A stretch of DNA of 64,000 nucleotides, taken from NCBI GenBank assembly GCA_019058445.1, contig JAHPZA010000001.1, positions 1 to 64,000 of the forward strand. Reading direction: 5' to 3'. Under the pieces are notes generated by a model. It was not told the origin of the DNA. It was given only the letters and a program-made list of their open reading frames with translations, and searched no databases. This DNA is from Promethearchaeota archaeon. GTDB lineage: Archaea > Asgardarchaeota > Lokiarchaeia > Sigyniarchaeales > SOKP01. Of this stretch, positions 53,595 to 63,087 are shown one piece after another (the first letter of the stretch is position 1; every line of letters begins with the position of its first letter). A program made the position numbers and the translations under genes.

Positions 53595-54701
53595 TTAATG
53601 ATTTATTACAAAATCAATGAAAAATTCCATTTGTTTTTTTATAATTTCTACAAACTTAGTTCTTATTAAATTTAGAGAATTAATATTATGAAGTACCTTG
53701 TTCCTCAGACCATAGGTCAAGAGAAAACTATTATGGATTGGGTCATTGGAACGATAATTATTGTTAAGAACATGTATTAATGTATTTTCCAGCTGAGATT
53801 CCTCAAAGTCGGCATTTATACCCCGTTCTGTATTCCAGAGATAAATATCATTACATAATTTAATGTAAATATTATATAATGTGGCATTATTGCTCAATGA
53901 ACCCCTTAATTTTAGCTTACAAGTCGATTCAATCAAAAGACAAATATCACCTATTATGCTTGCTAAAGTCAATTCACCTAAGGTTGAGTTGAAATAATCA
54001 CTCCGTATTTTAAAATATCGGTTTAACTTATACATTCTAGATGTAAAAAAACAAATGTGATCTAACCACTCCATATAATTTGAACTTATTGTAGAAGGAA
54101 TATCTAAGAAATTCGAATAGAAATCATCAAAAGAATGACTACCTAAAAATTGATTTTCTATGAACCTTACAATCGATAAAACAGCTGAATCTTGAAGAGA
54201 TCTATCTAAAGTAATTAATTGAAATGATGGGGTTCTAGGAAAATTATCTTGCCCTCTATGTTTGAGGTGATCTTCTTTTAAACTAAGGTGAATTTTTAAT
54301 AATCCATCTTCAAATTTCGCATGTTTCAATTCATATCTTCCCATATTGTAGTAAGCGGCTCCTTTATGCGTATGGACTCCTACATCATCTTCATATTTAA
54401 TAATTTTTGTTAAAAAATCAACTGTATTCCAATATAGTTTTTTACTGGGGGTTCTTTGGTAATTACAAATTAGAGAGTAAAGAATATCGTCAATTGGGGC
54501 ATAATTAACGCCAATATCGGGGAGAGGAGTTAATGCAGCTTCAAATTGCTCAACATCCCTCTTTATTGGGTGAGGAAATGAGTTATAAAGGGCATAAAAA
54601 TTGCTATCAGTTTGGTGATTTAAATATTGCTGCAAATTTTCTTTCAAATTTTCTGATTGAATATCATCTAATCCAAAACTTCTGAAATCAATATCAATCA
54701 T
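53595..54701 (-). CDS. HEPN-like domain protein, putative RNase
   Basis: A 368-residue, mainly helical protein. The C-terminal ~120 residues (from LIESTCKLKLRGSLSNNATLYNIYIKLCNDIYLW) form a helical domain that ends with LLTYGLRNKVLHNINSLNLIRTKFVEII: R333-N-K-V-L-H338, the HEPN catalytic motif R-N-x3-H. HEPN proteins act as RNases in toxin-antitoxin, abortive-infection and CRISPR-linked systems. The rest of the protein (residues 1-230) is not recognised; it contains DRSLQDSAVLSIVRFIENQFLG. It is alone on its strand. Confidence 0.65.
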   Translation of the reverse strand: MIDIDFRSFGLDDIQSENLKENLQQYLNHQTDSNFYALYNSFPHPIKRDVEQFEAALTPLPDIGVNYAPIDDILYSLICNYQRTPSKKLYWNTVDFLTKIIKYEDDVGVHTHKGAAYYNMGRYELKHAKFEDGLLKIHLSLKEDHLKHRGQDNFPRTPSFQLITLDRSLQDSAVLSIVRFIENQFLGSHSFDDFYSNFLDIPSTISSNYMEWLDHICFFTSRMYKLNRYFKIRSDYFNSTLGELTLASIIGDICLLIESTCKLKLRGSLSNNATLYNIYIKLCNDIYLWNTERGINADFEESQLENTLIHVLNNNYRSNDPIHNSFLLTYGLRNKVLHNINSLNLIRTKFVEIIKKQMEFFIDFVINH

Positions 54702-55285
54702 TCTTAAATCTAGATTATAAATTATATCTTTTAATTAATATTTTACCTATTCATAATTTATACATTTGAGAAAAAGACCTTCAGTCTTTCGAATTGTTAA
54801 TTACCACAAAATCCATATTCCCCTTTATATGTAAAATATCACCTATCGCGGAATGAATAAGAAGATATTATGAAGTATAAATGGATCTATTAAACTGATG
54901 ATGGTAAAACAAAAAAAGCAAAAAGGAATCATAATATTTTGCAATTAATCATCGTATTTCTTTATTCATTACTAAATGGATATTCATTTATAATAGTATA
55001 AAATATTAAGGTCAAAATTGTTCATAGATGTATGAACTATTACAATAAAACATTTCATCCTTCTATGATTTATTGTATAATCTCATCCCACAAATTTATA
55101 TGCCTTACTTCTATTTAACATTTAAGAAAGAATCAAATAATTCAGTCTTACATTGGATTTCGCTCTGTTAAGACTTTTTTGGAAGCTTAACACTCTCTCT
55201 TTTTTGCATTTTGGATTGGATTTGGATTCCTTTCTTTTCCTATTTTTTAATTAGAATTTATTTAAATAATATTGGATTTTAAAAA
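54702..55285. other. Gap upstream of RNA copy B, no gene seen
   Basis: AT-rich spacer without a convincing frame. It ends with ATTTATTTAAATAAT (about 55257-55270), a TATA-like block about 25 bases before the first G of the structured RNA. Confidence 0.4.
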
Positions 55286-55412
55286 GGGCGACTCCTTGCC
55301 ACGCAACCTCAATACAAGGTCAAAAAATAAATAGGGGGAGGAGGGCAAAATCAAAGTGTATTTTCATACACTAACCAAAAGACAAAAATCCAGGGTGTGG
55401 CAGGAGTCATAG
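55286..55412 (+). ncRNA. Candidate structured RNA, copy B
   Basis: A long terminal stem pairs GACTCC-T-TGCCACGC (55290-55304) with GTGTGGCAGGAGTC (55395-55408), 14 base pairs with one bulged T and one G-U. Inside are a short hairpin ACCT/AGGT (about 55306-55320), the conserved AGGGGGAGGAGGGCAAAATC (55333-55352), and a hairpin AGTGTA/TACACT (55355-55372). The stem differs completely from copy A (GACACGGAT) yet still pairs, as expected of a selected RNA fold. A TATA-like TTTAAATAA is ~25 bases upstream, and TTTTT follows the stem. It lies between the two HEPN-type genes. Confidence 0.55.
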
Positions 55413-55759
55413 TTTTTGGTCTAACAATAATAATCTACAATAGTATTTATAAACTCTTAAGTGAAAATATAATATGGATTGGCAATATTCATTCCTCAGG
55501 TAAAATATTCCTTCTTTTTATTTACTAAATGAGAAATAAAGCAATATCATTTTACAACTTAAAAGTTATTCAATAGATAATATTAAAGTTCTTATTTCCT
55601 TAATAGCTCTTATAATTTTGAATTAGAAAAGCAAAAAAATATTTATTTACTTAAATATAATTTTGTAAAGCCATTTATTATATGAATACATAAAAAAAAT
55701 CCATCCAATTTAAAAATATTGAAATCTATTGTAAACAATACAAATGAAGTGATATTATT

Positions 55760-56869
55760 ATGATATATCCAGAAACGATTGAAGTAAGCGATGTTAAAAG
55801 GATAGAGAGTCATGCTAATATAATATTATTGCCATCGGAGTTTTATAAATTTATAAATATTGAAGGTTTTAAAACTGTGTTTTTCAAGAACAGAGAACTA
55901 TTTGTGTTTAAAGATGGTGTATATATTGGGACACCGATATTAAATAATTATAAAACCTATGAGGAACTCGCAATAAAAATTGAATCGTTGCTGGAAAAAG
56001 GATTTAAAACACCCATTGAAATTTTAGAAGGATATCTTTTTGACTTAGAGGATTATAATTTATATTTAGAATTTAAGGAGAGTAGCTTTAAAAGATCGGT
56101 TTCACTTTCCGGAAATTTAAGAAATATAAACCGATCTGATTTTTCCCGTGAATATGAACTATTTTTAGAAGCTAAAAAATTTGGAAGTACTGAAAGAAGT
56201 ATTTTTCAAGAAGCTAAGAATGTTGGAATCCCCACATTTGAAGAATATACCAAATTCAAAGAGAGTGATTTTTACTATGGAACTCCTTCAAATTTTAATA
56301 GAAATAAAAATACTTATATTGAAAAGTATAGGGAATTCGTAGGAGCATCAAAAGGGGGTTTTATATCAAGAGATCAATATCTTGAAGCTAAAATGAAGGG
56401 ATTTAGCAATAAAGAAATTTATGATAAATTTATTAAAAGTGGTTGTAAAACTAAACAAGAATATGAAAATTATTTACCTTACATTGAAGATTTACCGAAA
56501 ATACTTGAACCAATGGGAGAAGATATCTTACATACTTTAAGAGAGGCAGATGAATTTTATAATAGTAAAAAATATGGAGAATTTTATAAAAAAAGGTATT
56601 TAATAATAGAAAACATTTCTAAAAGAGCTTGTGAAGAAATTCTTCAAAAAAGACCTAAAAATACAGTAATTGAGGAAATTTTGAATGAATTAGAATTAAC
56701 CACTAAGACTAAAATTGTAAATAAAGATAAAATGAAAAAGTATAGAGAATTGAGGAATGATGTAACTCATGAATTAAAGAATCCAATCACTAGAGAAATT
56801 GCAGATAATGCACGTACTTTTTTTGATGAATTATATACCAACTTAAAAGTCACACTTGAGAAAAATTAA
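55760..56869 (+). CDS. HEPN-like domain protein with N-terminal aromatic-rich repeats
   Basis: A 369-residue protein. Residues ~135-245 hold several 14-17-residue repeats of the type Y-x2-F-x-E-A-K-x2-G-F/I (LFLEAKKFGSTERSIFQEAKNVGIPTFEEYTKFKESDF, ...YREFVGASKGGFISRDQYLEAKMKGFSNKEIYDKFIKSG). The C-terminal helical domain has KYRELRNDVTHELKNPITREIADNARTFFDELY with R332-N-D-V-T-H337, an HEPN R-N-x3-H motif placed like that of the 53595 gene. It probably acts as an RNase or nucleotidyl-acting effector (inference). It is downstream of RNA copy B. Confidence 0.68.
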   Translation: MIYPETIEVSDVKRIESHANIILLPSEFYKFINIEGFKTVFFKNRELFVFKDGVYIGTPILNNYKTYEELAIKIESLLEKGFKTPIEILEGYLFDLEDYNLYLEFKESSFKRSVSLSGNLRNINRSDFSREYELFLEAKKFGSTERSIFQEAKNVGIPTFEEYTKFKESDFYYGTPSNFNRNKNTYIEKYREFVGASKGGFISRDQYLEAKMKGFSNKEIYDKFIKSGCKTKQEYENYLPYIEDLPKILEPMGEDILHTLREADEFYNSKKYGEFYKKRYLIIENISKRACEEILQKRPKNTVIEEILNELELTTKTKIVNKDKMKKYRELRNDVTHELKNPITREIADNARTFFDELYTNLKVTLEKN

Positions 56870-57029
56870 TATAAACAATCCTTTTTAAAAAAGAAAAACA
56901 GCTTTTATTCCATTCTCCTTGATAATTAAAGTCCCATCGTAGTCCCACTCTCATTTCTAACGGGATTAAGAAAAGAATAAAGAAAGTTTTTCTATTAAAA
57001 ATAGAAAGTCATAAAAAATAGTTAAAAAA

Positions 57030-57632
57030 TTACTGTCTAAAATTTATTTTTAGAATGTCTGAGAAATCTAATTTTTGGTTTAGATTTCCCCGAAAATATT
57101 TTCTTCTAGTGTAATTATGCTTCCAATATTTTCTAAGGTTCTCTAAAAATTTATCTATAATTTTAACTCCATTTTCAGGAATAATATGTCCTGGAAAAGC
57201 TCCAAATAAATCTGGTCGAAAAAATTCACCTTCTTTAAAAGAATGCTTTTCAAAATAACCTCTCTTATGCAGTATATATTTTTCTCCATTAATATAGAAA
57301 TTTACGTGAAAATGAGTTTTATTATTACTAAATAGTCCTAAAAATTTTCCACACTCACTATAATTTTGGACAAGAATATCACTATAAAAATATTTATCAA
57401 TTCGGTTCTTTTTAAGAACCTCAATTATTTTTACTCGCTCTGAATCATCAAAACTTTCATTCTTCAGTTTATGATTCGCTATTATAGTTTTATATTCATA
57501 AAAGATTAATTTTTCAATAATTTCATAATAATTCCTAACTCGTTTAGTTAAGAGCCGATCATCCATAAAATGATCCCAAAACACGATTCCTATGGCGATA
57601 ATACCAATAATTCCACTGATATAATATAACAA
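57030..57632 (-). CDS. Unknown protein with one N-terminal membrane helix
   Basis: A 200-residue protein. The first ~18 residues (YYISGIIGIIAIGIVFW) form one membrane helix with a short N-terminus, so the rest faces one side of the membrane. The soluble part has mixed helix and strand and many Phe, Tyr, Lys and Asn residues; no motif is recognised. It is convergent with the HEPN-like gene and divergent from the ATPase gene. Confidence 0.6.
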   Translation of the reverse strand: MLYYISGIIGIIAIGIVFWDHFMDDRLLTKRVRNYYEIIEKLIFYEYKTIIANHKLKNESFDDSERVKIIEVLKKNRIDKYFYSDILVQNYSECGKFLGLFSNNKTHFHVNFYINGEKYILHKRGYFEKHSFKEGEFFRPDLFGAFPGHIIPENGVKIIDKFLENLRKYWKHNYTRRKYFRGNLNQKLDFSDILKINFRQ

Positions 57633-57930
57633 ATTAAATAATATTCCTAAAACAATTGAACATATAACAAGTATTATAAGAAATAATGGAGAAACATTTT
57701 CTCTTTTAATGAACCTTCACCCTTTTAGATACACAATTATATTTTCTAATTTTCAAGGATATAAAGAAAACACACCTATTTAAATGTAGTAAGAAGGATG
57801 TTTATTTGTATTGAAGTCTATTAATCAATAAATAAGTATATTAAATATTATTAACATGAAATTCTATTCTTGATATAATAAATGTTATTTTATCACAAAA
57901 TCATTTTTCACATGATAAAATCCAGAAATT

Positions 57931-60900
57931 ATGACTAATCCAACAATTTATGAAGTCGCCAGCAAATTAAAGCCATCATATAAGTATATTGATTTTAGAG
58001 CAGCATATTATAAAGATGAAAATAATAATTTGAAGCATATTGTTTCAGTTTTCAGATTTACTAATAAAGAGTGGGATGATATCGATTTAATCCATACTAA
58101 CTTAAAAGCAAATTTTGAGAATAGCGATTTATTTCATATTGAATTCGAGATTTTATCACTTGATCAATGGGAAAGCAAATGGAACGAAATTAATGATATG
58201 CTTTTAAGTATTCAGAAAAATTTTAATTTAAATCAATTAAAATTAGATAAAAATATAAGAAATAGGAGATATACTCCTTGGATTTCAGAAAATGATTTAG
58301 AATTTAACTCTATCCAATTTAATATATTGATAGAAAGTCCCCAAGCTCATCATAATAAATTCCAATTTCTATTAGGTCATGAAGATTTACGTAGTAAGGG
58401 ATATGAGTCTATATATCCAATTATTTCCAAAGAATTACAAATAAAAGAATACAATATAAACACTCCTTTATATTCAACCTTTATTTTTCCAATATATTCA
58501 AATATTTCTAATTTAAATTTTACAAATAGATATCTTGTAGGTGATATCGAATTTAATGAAATTTATCAAAACTCTCGTATTTTTATTGAATATTATCTTA
58601 GAGGGCAATCAATAGGAAGAATTGGAGAATTTTTAATAGAAGACCGTAAGGATGAGATCCAAGATGAAAACTCCATACTGAATAAGAAATTACATTTCAG
58701 AATATTTATAGATCAGAAAGAACTTGAAAATGAACCACTTAATTCTCTATTATTAATAAAATTTTATTTTCAGCCGTTAAACTTGAATGTATTAGAATAT
58801 GAATCCTATTATGATTCTATAAGAACACAGATTAAAAATATAGACATATTACCTCAAGATCTCCTAAAAGTTATAAATCCTATATTAGAATTCAACCTTA
58901 TAGAAAGAAGGGAGTTTCATGAAAAATCTAAGAAATATATAAAAGAATTAAACTTGGGAGAAATAAAACTAAAATTCCAAATTTTAAAGTCAAATATTGA
59001 ATGGCTTGAAAACAATGAAAATAAAAAGATACTCAATGATTTTTTTATAAGCGCTGCCAATCAAAATAATGTAGGATATTTCAATGTGTTCCGAGAATTA
59101 ATAATATTTATATTTGATAGCACCATTAAGCAGAAACTCATTGAAGATAATGATTTAATTTCGAGAATAAATGATTTTATCATCCAGTTTAATATTATTG
59201 CTTCATATGATTATAAATTATATTCCTATAATGAATCTTTAGAAAAGATTCATGATAAAATAAAATACATTTATGATAAATATTTTAGGAGAGAGCCAAA
59301 ATGTCACTCAATAGTAGATAACTATTTTTTAGAAACTTACAATATTGAATTTCCAAATTTATTTTTAGAATGTCATTATGCAATAACAGAAGATATGGAT
59401 TGTGTAGTACATCTGATTTACAATAATCCTAAACATTTCGATTATAATAATATTTATATACATTTTTGGATTTTTACAGGTAAAAATAAAGAAAACATCT
59501 GGGCAGATCTAGATAAAAATACACTTGGGAATATTAGTAGGTTTATTAATGAAATACTTAATTTACATTTGATTGAACTCAAATCAAAGATTGATATTCC
59601 CTATCAATTTAAAATTGGACCGTCTATTAAAAAAGAGCAATTGTCTGAGGAAGATTTATTATGGATAAAACAAGATCGATTTTCTCTTGTAAAATGGAAA
59701 TTTGAGGGAAAAGATTATGATTTTAAAAGGTTTAATATATTTGTTGGTAAAAACAATAGTGGCAAAACTTATGCCTTAGAAAAAATATATTTAGAAAGGG
59801 AATCATTAAAAATAGATAATCCTTCAATTAGAGATAATTTTAAGGACAATTACAGACCTCATGAATCAATTGAGTTTTTCTTTATTCCGAAATCTAGAGT
59901 TTTAGATAGTCATATAGGAAAAAGAAAGAATCCAATAAATGCTCTTATCAATTTTTTTCAATCATTAGATAAGCTAAAAAGCAATCCAATATATGAGAAT
60001 ACTCAAGCGAAAGAATTTAGCGAACAGTATGAAGATTATAGGATGAGTAACATTTGGAAAATCCCTAATTTTTTACAGTTAATTGATTTATGCTCTTACG
60101 ATTATAAAAATGATTCCCGACTAGAATCTGGGGATATTCAGCTAATTAACAGCAATCAGGGAGAGATTTTATTTAGGCATTTGGAAAAGACTTATCAAAA
60201 ATGGGTTGACAAAATTGAGCATTTTTTCCCAGATATTCGAATTAATCGTGTAAAAGATAAAGGGGTTGAGGGTGATATTCAAATAGAAATAGAAGATAAA
60301 GTTTTAAATCGCAAAATCTATAATTGGGAAGAATACGGTTCTGGAACCCACGAATTATTTAATTTGATTTTTCTTATTGAATTTTTAAAATGTGTTCCTG
60401 CGATTAATTCCAATCAATTCAAATTATTACTAGCAAATCAATTAGACTTAACAAATAAATCAGATTATTTTATTGCACCAGTCAGAAATAATCGTGTAAT
60501 ATTAATTGATGAACCTGAAATTAGCCTGCATCCTTCACTTCAAAAGGATTTTTTTCAGTATTTATATGACTCATCTCAATTAATTCAAATATTTATCGCA
60601 ACGCAATCGTCTCATTTCCTTGAGATTAGAGGATTTGAAGAAAAACTGAATAAAGATATAGCTGTTTTTTTATGCAAGAAAGAATCCAAATTATCCAACA
60701 AATTTTTAAAAATCCCAATAAATAAATTAAATTACATTAAAATAATTGATGAGATTTTTAATTATAATCCCCTAGATACAGCCTTTTACCTTTCTAAAAA
60801 TAATTATCAGCACCTTTTAAATGCAGATTTCGAAGTATTCGAATTGGATATGATAAAAAGATTACAAAGTAATAGATCAGATTACGACTCTAATTTTAAT

Positions 60901-61911
60901 AAATTGAAACAATTAGGGACTCTAAATGAAGTTTATGATATGAGATTAATACAGAATGTACTTCTATTGATATCAAATCCACTTGAAGTTGATTTAAATG
61001 ACAAAGACATAGAGATTAAATTACTTAAGCAAATCATTATTTGCCCAATGAACAAAAATAAAAAAATAATAGAGAATAAAAAGGAAAGATATTGGCATTT
61101 TATAGAGTCAAATTGGGATATTAATATTGCAAAGAAATACAGTGTATTAAAATATAATCAGGAACAGAAAGAAATCGTGAAGAATATAATAACTACGAAA
61201 CTTTCTAAAATTAAAGAAAATGGAATTGAAGAATATGGATCACTTCTTGTATTTCCTGAAAACTCAATTCCTTATGATAGTATTGAAGATTTAATTGATT
61301 ATGCTAAATCAAATAAAATTATAATTGTTGGTGGTATGGAGCATTCTAAAGTATCGGAAATTGAACTGAATTTAAATAAAATTAAGATAAAATATCCAAA
61401 TCGAATATTTACTGATAACTACAAAAAAATCGTTGCAGATCAAGAAATTAATGATGATATATTTATCAATCAAGCCATTATCATTAATGCTGATCAGTTC
61501 ATTTGCTTTCAAATTAAAAATGTGCCTTTTTATCATTTAAAATCTAACTCTCAGGAGGGCATTCCAATAATATTTAATCCTTACTTTAAGAAAATTAAGA
61601 CTGTTGTAGGGAATGTGTCGGTATTTATTTGTAAAGATTTTTTAGTAAATTATGAGATTATTGACAAATGGATGGATAAAAATAATATCAGAACAATTGT
61701 TATTCCCTCATTTACGGGATTGGTTAATCCTTTTAGAAATAAATTTGGAGATTTAATACACAACACCCAAAATACGGATAAATCTTTTATATTTGTTAAT
61801 ATGGCTGAATATGGAGGTTCTGGAATATATAATTATAAAAATGAAAGAGATTTTGAACCTGGAGAAGATGGTCCATTTAAATCTCAGGATGAAAAATGCC
61901 GTTTTTTTTAA
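57931..61911 (+). CDS. ATPase-nitrilase fusion protein (ABC/OLD-type ATPase + C-N hydrolase domain)
   Basis: A 1326-residue single polypeptide. Residues ~1-590 are not recognised. Walker A is near 605-613 (VGKNNSGKT), a signature-like GSGTHELFNLIFLIEFL near 805-825, Walker B VILIDEPEISLHP near 855-867 and H-loop IATQSSHFLEI after it: an SMC/OLD-like ATPase, where the nucleotide site needs a partner half. From ~1100 a nitrilase-superfamily domain follows with Glu1110 (VFPENS), Lys1196 (FQIKNV) and Cys1234 (VFICKDF), spaced as in the Glu-Lys-Cys triad, then GGSGIYN. The two domains together suggest an ATP-gated amide or nitrile hydrolase, possibly an immune effector (inference). Confidence 0.7.
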   Translation: MTNPTIYEVASKLKPSYKYIDFRAAYYKDENNNLKHIVSVFRFTNKEWDDIDLIHTNLKANFENSDLFHIEFEILSLDQWESKWNEINDMLLSIQKNFNLNQLKLDKNIRNRRYTPWISENDLEFNSIQFNILIESPQAHHNKFQFLLGHEDLRSKGYESIYPIISKELQIKEYNINTPLYSTFIFPIYSNISNLNFTNRYLVGDIEFNEIYQNSRIFIEYYLRGQSIGRIGEFLIEDRKDEIQDENSILNKKLHFRIFIDQKELENEPLNSLLLIKFYFQPLNLNVLEYESYYDSIRTQIKNIDILPQDLLKVINPILEFNLIERREFHEKSKKYIKELNLGEIKLKFQILKSNIEWLENNENKKILNDFFISAANQNNVGYFNVFRELIIFIFDSTIKQKLIEDNDLISRINDFIIQFNIIASYDYKLYSYNESLEKIHDKIKYIYDKYFRREPKCHSIVDNYFLETYNIEFPNLFLECHYAITEDMDCVVHLIYNNPKHFDYNNIYIHFWIFTGKNKENIWADLDKNTLGNISRFINEILNLHLIELKSKIDIPYQFKIGPSIKKEQLSEEDLLWIKQDRFSLVKWKFEGKDYDFKRFNIFVGKNNSGKTYALEKIYLERESLKIDNPSIRDNFKDNYRPHESIEFFFIPKSRVLDSHIGKRKNPINALINFFQSLDKLKSNPIYENTQAKEFSEQYEDYRMSNIWKIPNFLQLIDLCSYDYKNDSRLESGDIQLINSNQGEILFRHLEKTYQKWVDKIEHFFPDIRINRVKDKGVEGDIQIEIEDKVLNRKIYNWEEYGSGTHELFNLIFLIEFLKCVPAINSNQFKLLLANQLDLTNKSDYFIAPVRNNRVILIDEPEISLHPSLQKDFFQYLYDSSQLIQIFIATQSSHFLEIRGFEEKLNKDIAVFLCKKESKLSNKFLKIPINKLNYIKIIDEIFNYNPLDTAFYLSKNNYQHLLNADFEVFELDMIKRLQSNRSDYDSNFNKLKQLGTLNEVYDMRLIQNVLLLISNPLEVDLNDKDIEIKLLKQIIICPMNKNKKIIENKKERYWHFIESNWDINIAKKYSVLKYNQEQKEIVKNIITTKLSKIKENGIEEYGSLLVFPENSIPYDSIEDLIDYAKSNKIIIVGGMEHSKVSEIELNLNKIKIKYPNRIFTDNYKKIVADQEINDDIFINQAIIINADQFICFQIKNVPFYHLKSNSQEGIPIIFNPYFKKIKTVVGNVSVFICKDFLVNYEIIDKWMDKNNIRTIVIPSFTGLVNPFRNKFGDLIHNTQNTDKSFIFVNMAEYGGSGIYNYKNERDFEPGEDGPFKSQDEKCRFF

Positions 61912-62196
61912 TTAGTTATATAATAAGAATATATCATTATCATTAAACAACAAGAGTAAATATTTTATTAGGTCTTTCTAATATTCTTCTCTTATTTTAT
62001 AGTTAAATTATATTATGAATGCAAATCGGAGTTTTTCTAACGATATCAATATTTAACAATTTATATATCTATGAAGTATTTTTACCCTTGATAAAATTTT
62101 AATTATTAAGATTTTAACATAAAGACTTTACTTAATTTTTTAAATAAGAGTTAGATATTAATAAAACTGAAAATATTTGTATGTGGATGTAATACA

Positions 62197-63087
62197 ATGA
62201 AAATAATTCCGAAAATGGTTAATAGTCATGTGAACTTTCAAAATCTTGGAATTAGAGAAGATGAAATTGAAGATCTTAAGTATATGATCGAAAAACATGA
62301 GGAATTCAATGAAAATCTTGAGATTATTATAACTAAAAATTTAATACAAGATATAATTAAAGAAGATTTTAGAATTCGGGAAAAAATTCGTGAGAATATA
62401 AATTCTTTTCGCTTAGATATTGCTCTTGGGAGATCTATCTCTAAAGAAGAATTATATAGTGAATATCAAGATATAAAAATATGTTATTGTACACATAAAA
62501 ACAACTTTAATGCAACGATTCTCATAATTTTCCATGAATTATCTCATTTTAATGACTACTTTGATATTGATTATGATGATAAAAAGAAATGGATTAGTGG
62601 TACTATAAGTATATCAAAAAATTTACAATTATACGTAAAAACCATATTAAACGAATTTTATGCAGAATATAATGTTGTAAAATTAATCAATAACCTCTCG
62701 AGATATAAAAGATTTAAAAATGATTTAGAAAATCTGGCAAATTCTTTTCTTTATAATGCAAATAATCTTTATTTTGATAAATTAGTATACCAAAATAAGC
62801 TTTCAAATATGGAATTAATGAACCTTTATTTTGAAAAGGGTTTTAAAAACTTATTTCATTTTTTAGGTTTAATGCGAGGTTTCGATGATATCACAGAAGA
62901 TTTAAATTTACAGGATTCTTGGCAAGAATTTATTCAAAATAACAATCTTTTCAGTTCAAATTTTCTAAAATCTTTGAAGTCTGAATTATTTAAAAATTTT
63001 AATAAACAAAAGGAAATGATTGAAACCACTATACTCAATATGCTTAAAGAATATTTTAAGAGAAATCATAATATTGAATTTGGCTAA
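62197..63087 (+). CDS. HExxH zinc metallopeptidase-like protein
   Basis: A 296-residue protein with IIFHELSHFNDYFD (H113-E114-x2-H117) as zinc motif and a downstream helix LNEFYAEYNV with E153/E157 as a possible third ligand, the gluzincin/ImmA-IrrE layout. The N-terminal half has LDIALGRSISKEELYSEYQDI; the C-terminal third is helical. Such proteins in archaeal and phage contexts cleave regulators (as ImmA does) or act as toxins; the target is unknown. It follows the ATPase-nitrilase gene on the same strand, 285 bases away. Confidence 0.68.
   Translation: MKIIPKMVNSHVNFQNLGIREDEIEDLKYMIEKHEEFNENLEIIITKNLIQDIIKEDFRIREKIRENINSFRLDIALGRSISKEELYSEYQDIKICYCTHKNNFNATILIIFHELSHFNDYFDIDYDDKKKWISGTISISKNLQLYVKTILNEFYAEYNVVKLINNLSRYKRFKNDLENLANSFLYNANNLYFDKLVYQNKLSNMELMNLYFEKGFKNLFHFLGLMRGFDDITEDLNLQDSWQEFIQNNNLFSSNFLKSLKSELFKNFNKQKEMIETTILNMLKEYFKRNHNIEFG

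Noticed and set aside
53595..54701. CRISPR-associated HEPN effector (Csm6/Cas13-like)
   Set aside because: No CARF domain is recognised and no CRISPR array of regular repeats was seen anywhere in the window.
54890..54930. C/D box sRNA starting at CTGATGATGG
   Set aside because: No D box (CTGA) at a suitable distance downstream and no closing stem.
55760..56869. Type III toxin-antitoxin pair with RNA copy B as antitoxin
   Set aside because: RNA copy A of the same family lies in the core region without a HEPN gene, and copy B lacks the tandem repeats typical of type III antitoxins.
57931..61911. Ordinary SMC or RecN-type chromosome protein
   Set aside because: There are no long coiled coils between the ATPase halves; the ATPase motifs are close together and the C-terminus has a nitrilase-like triad.
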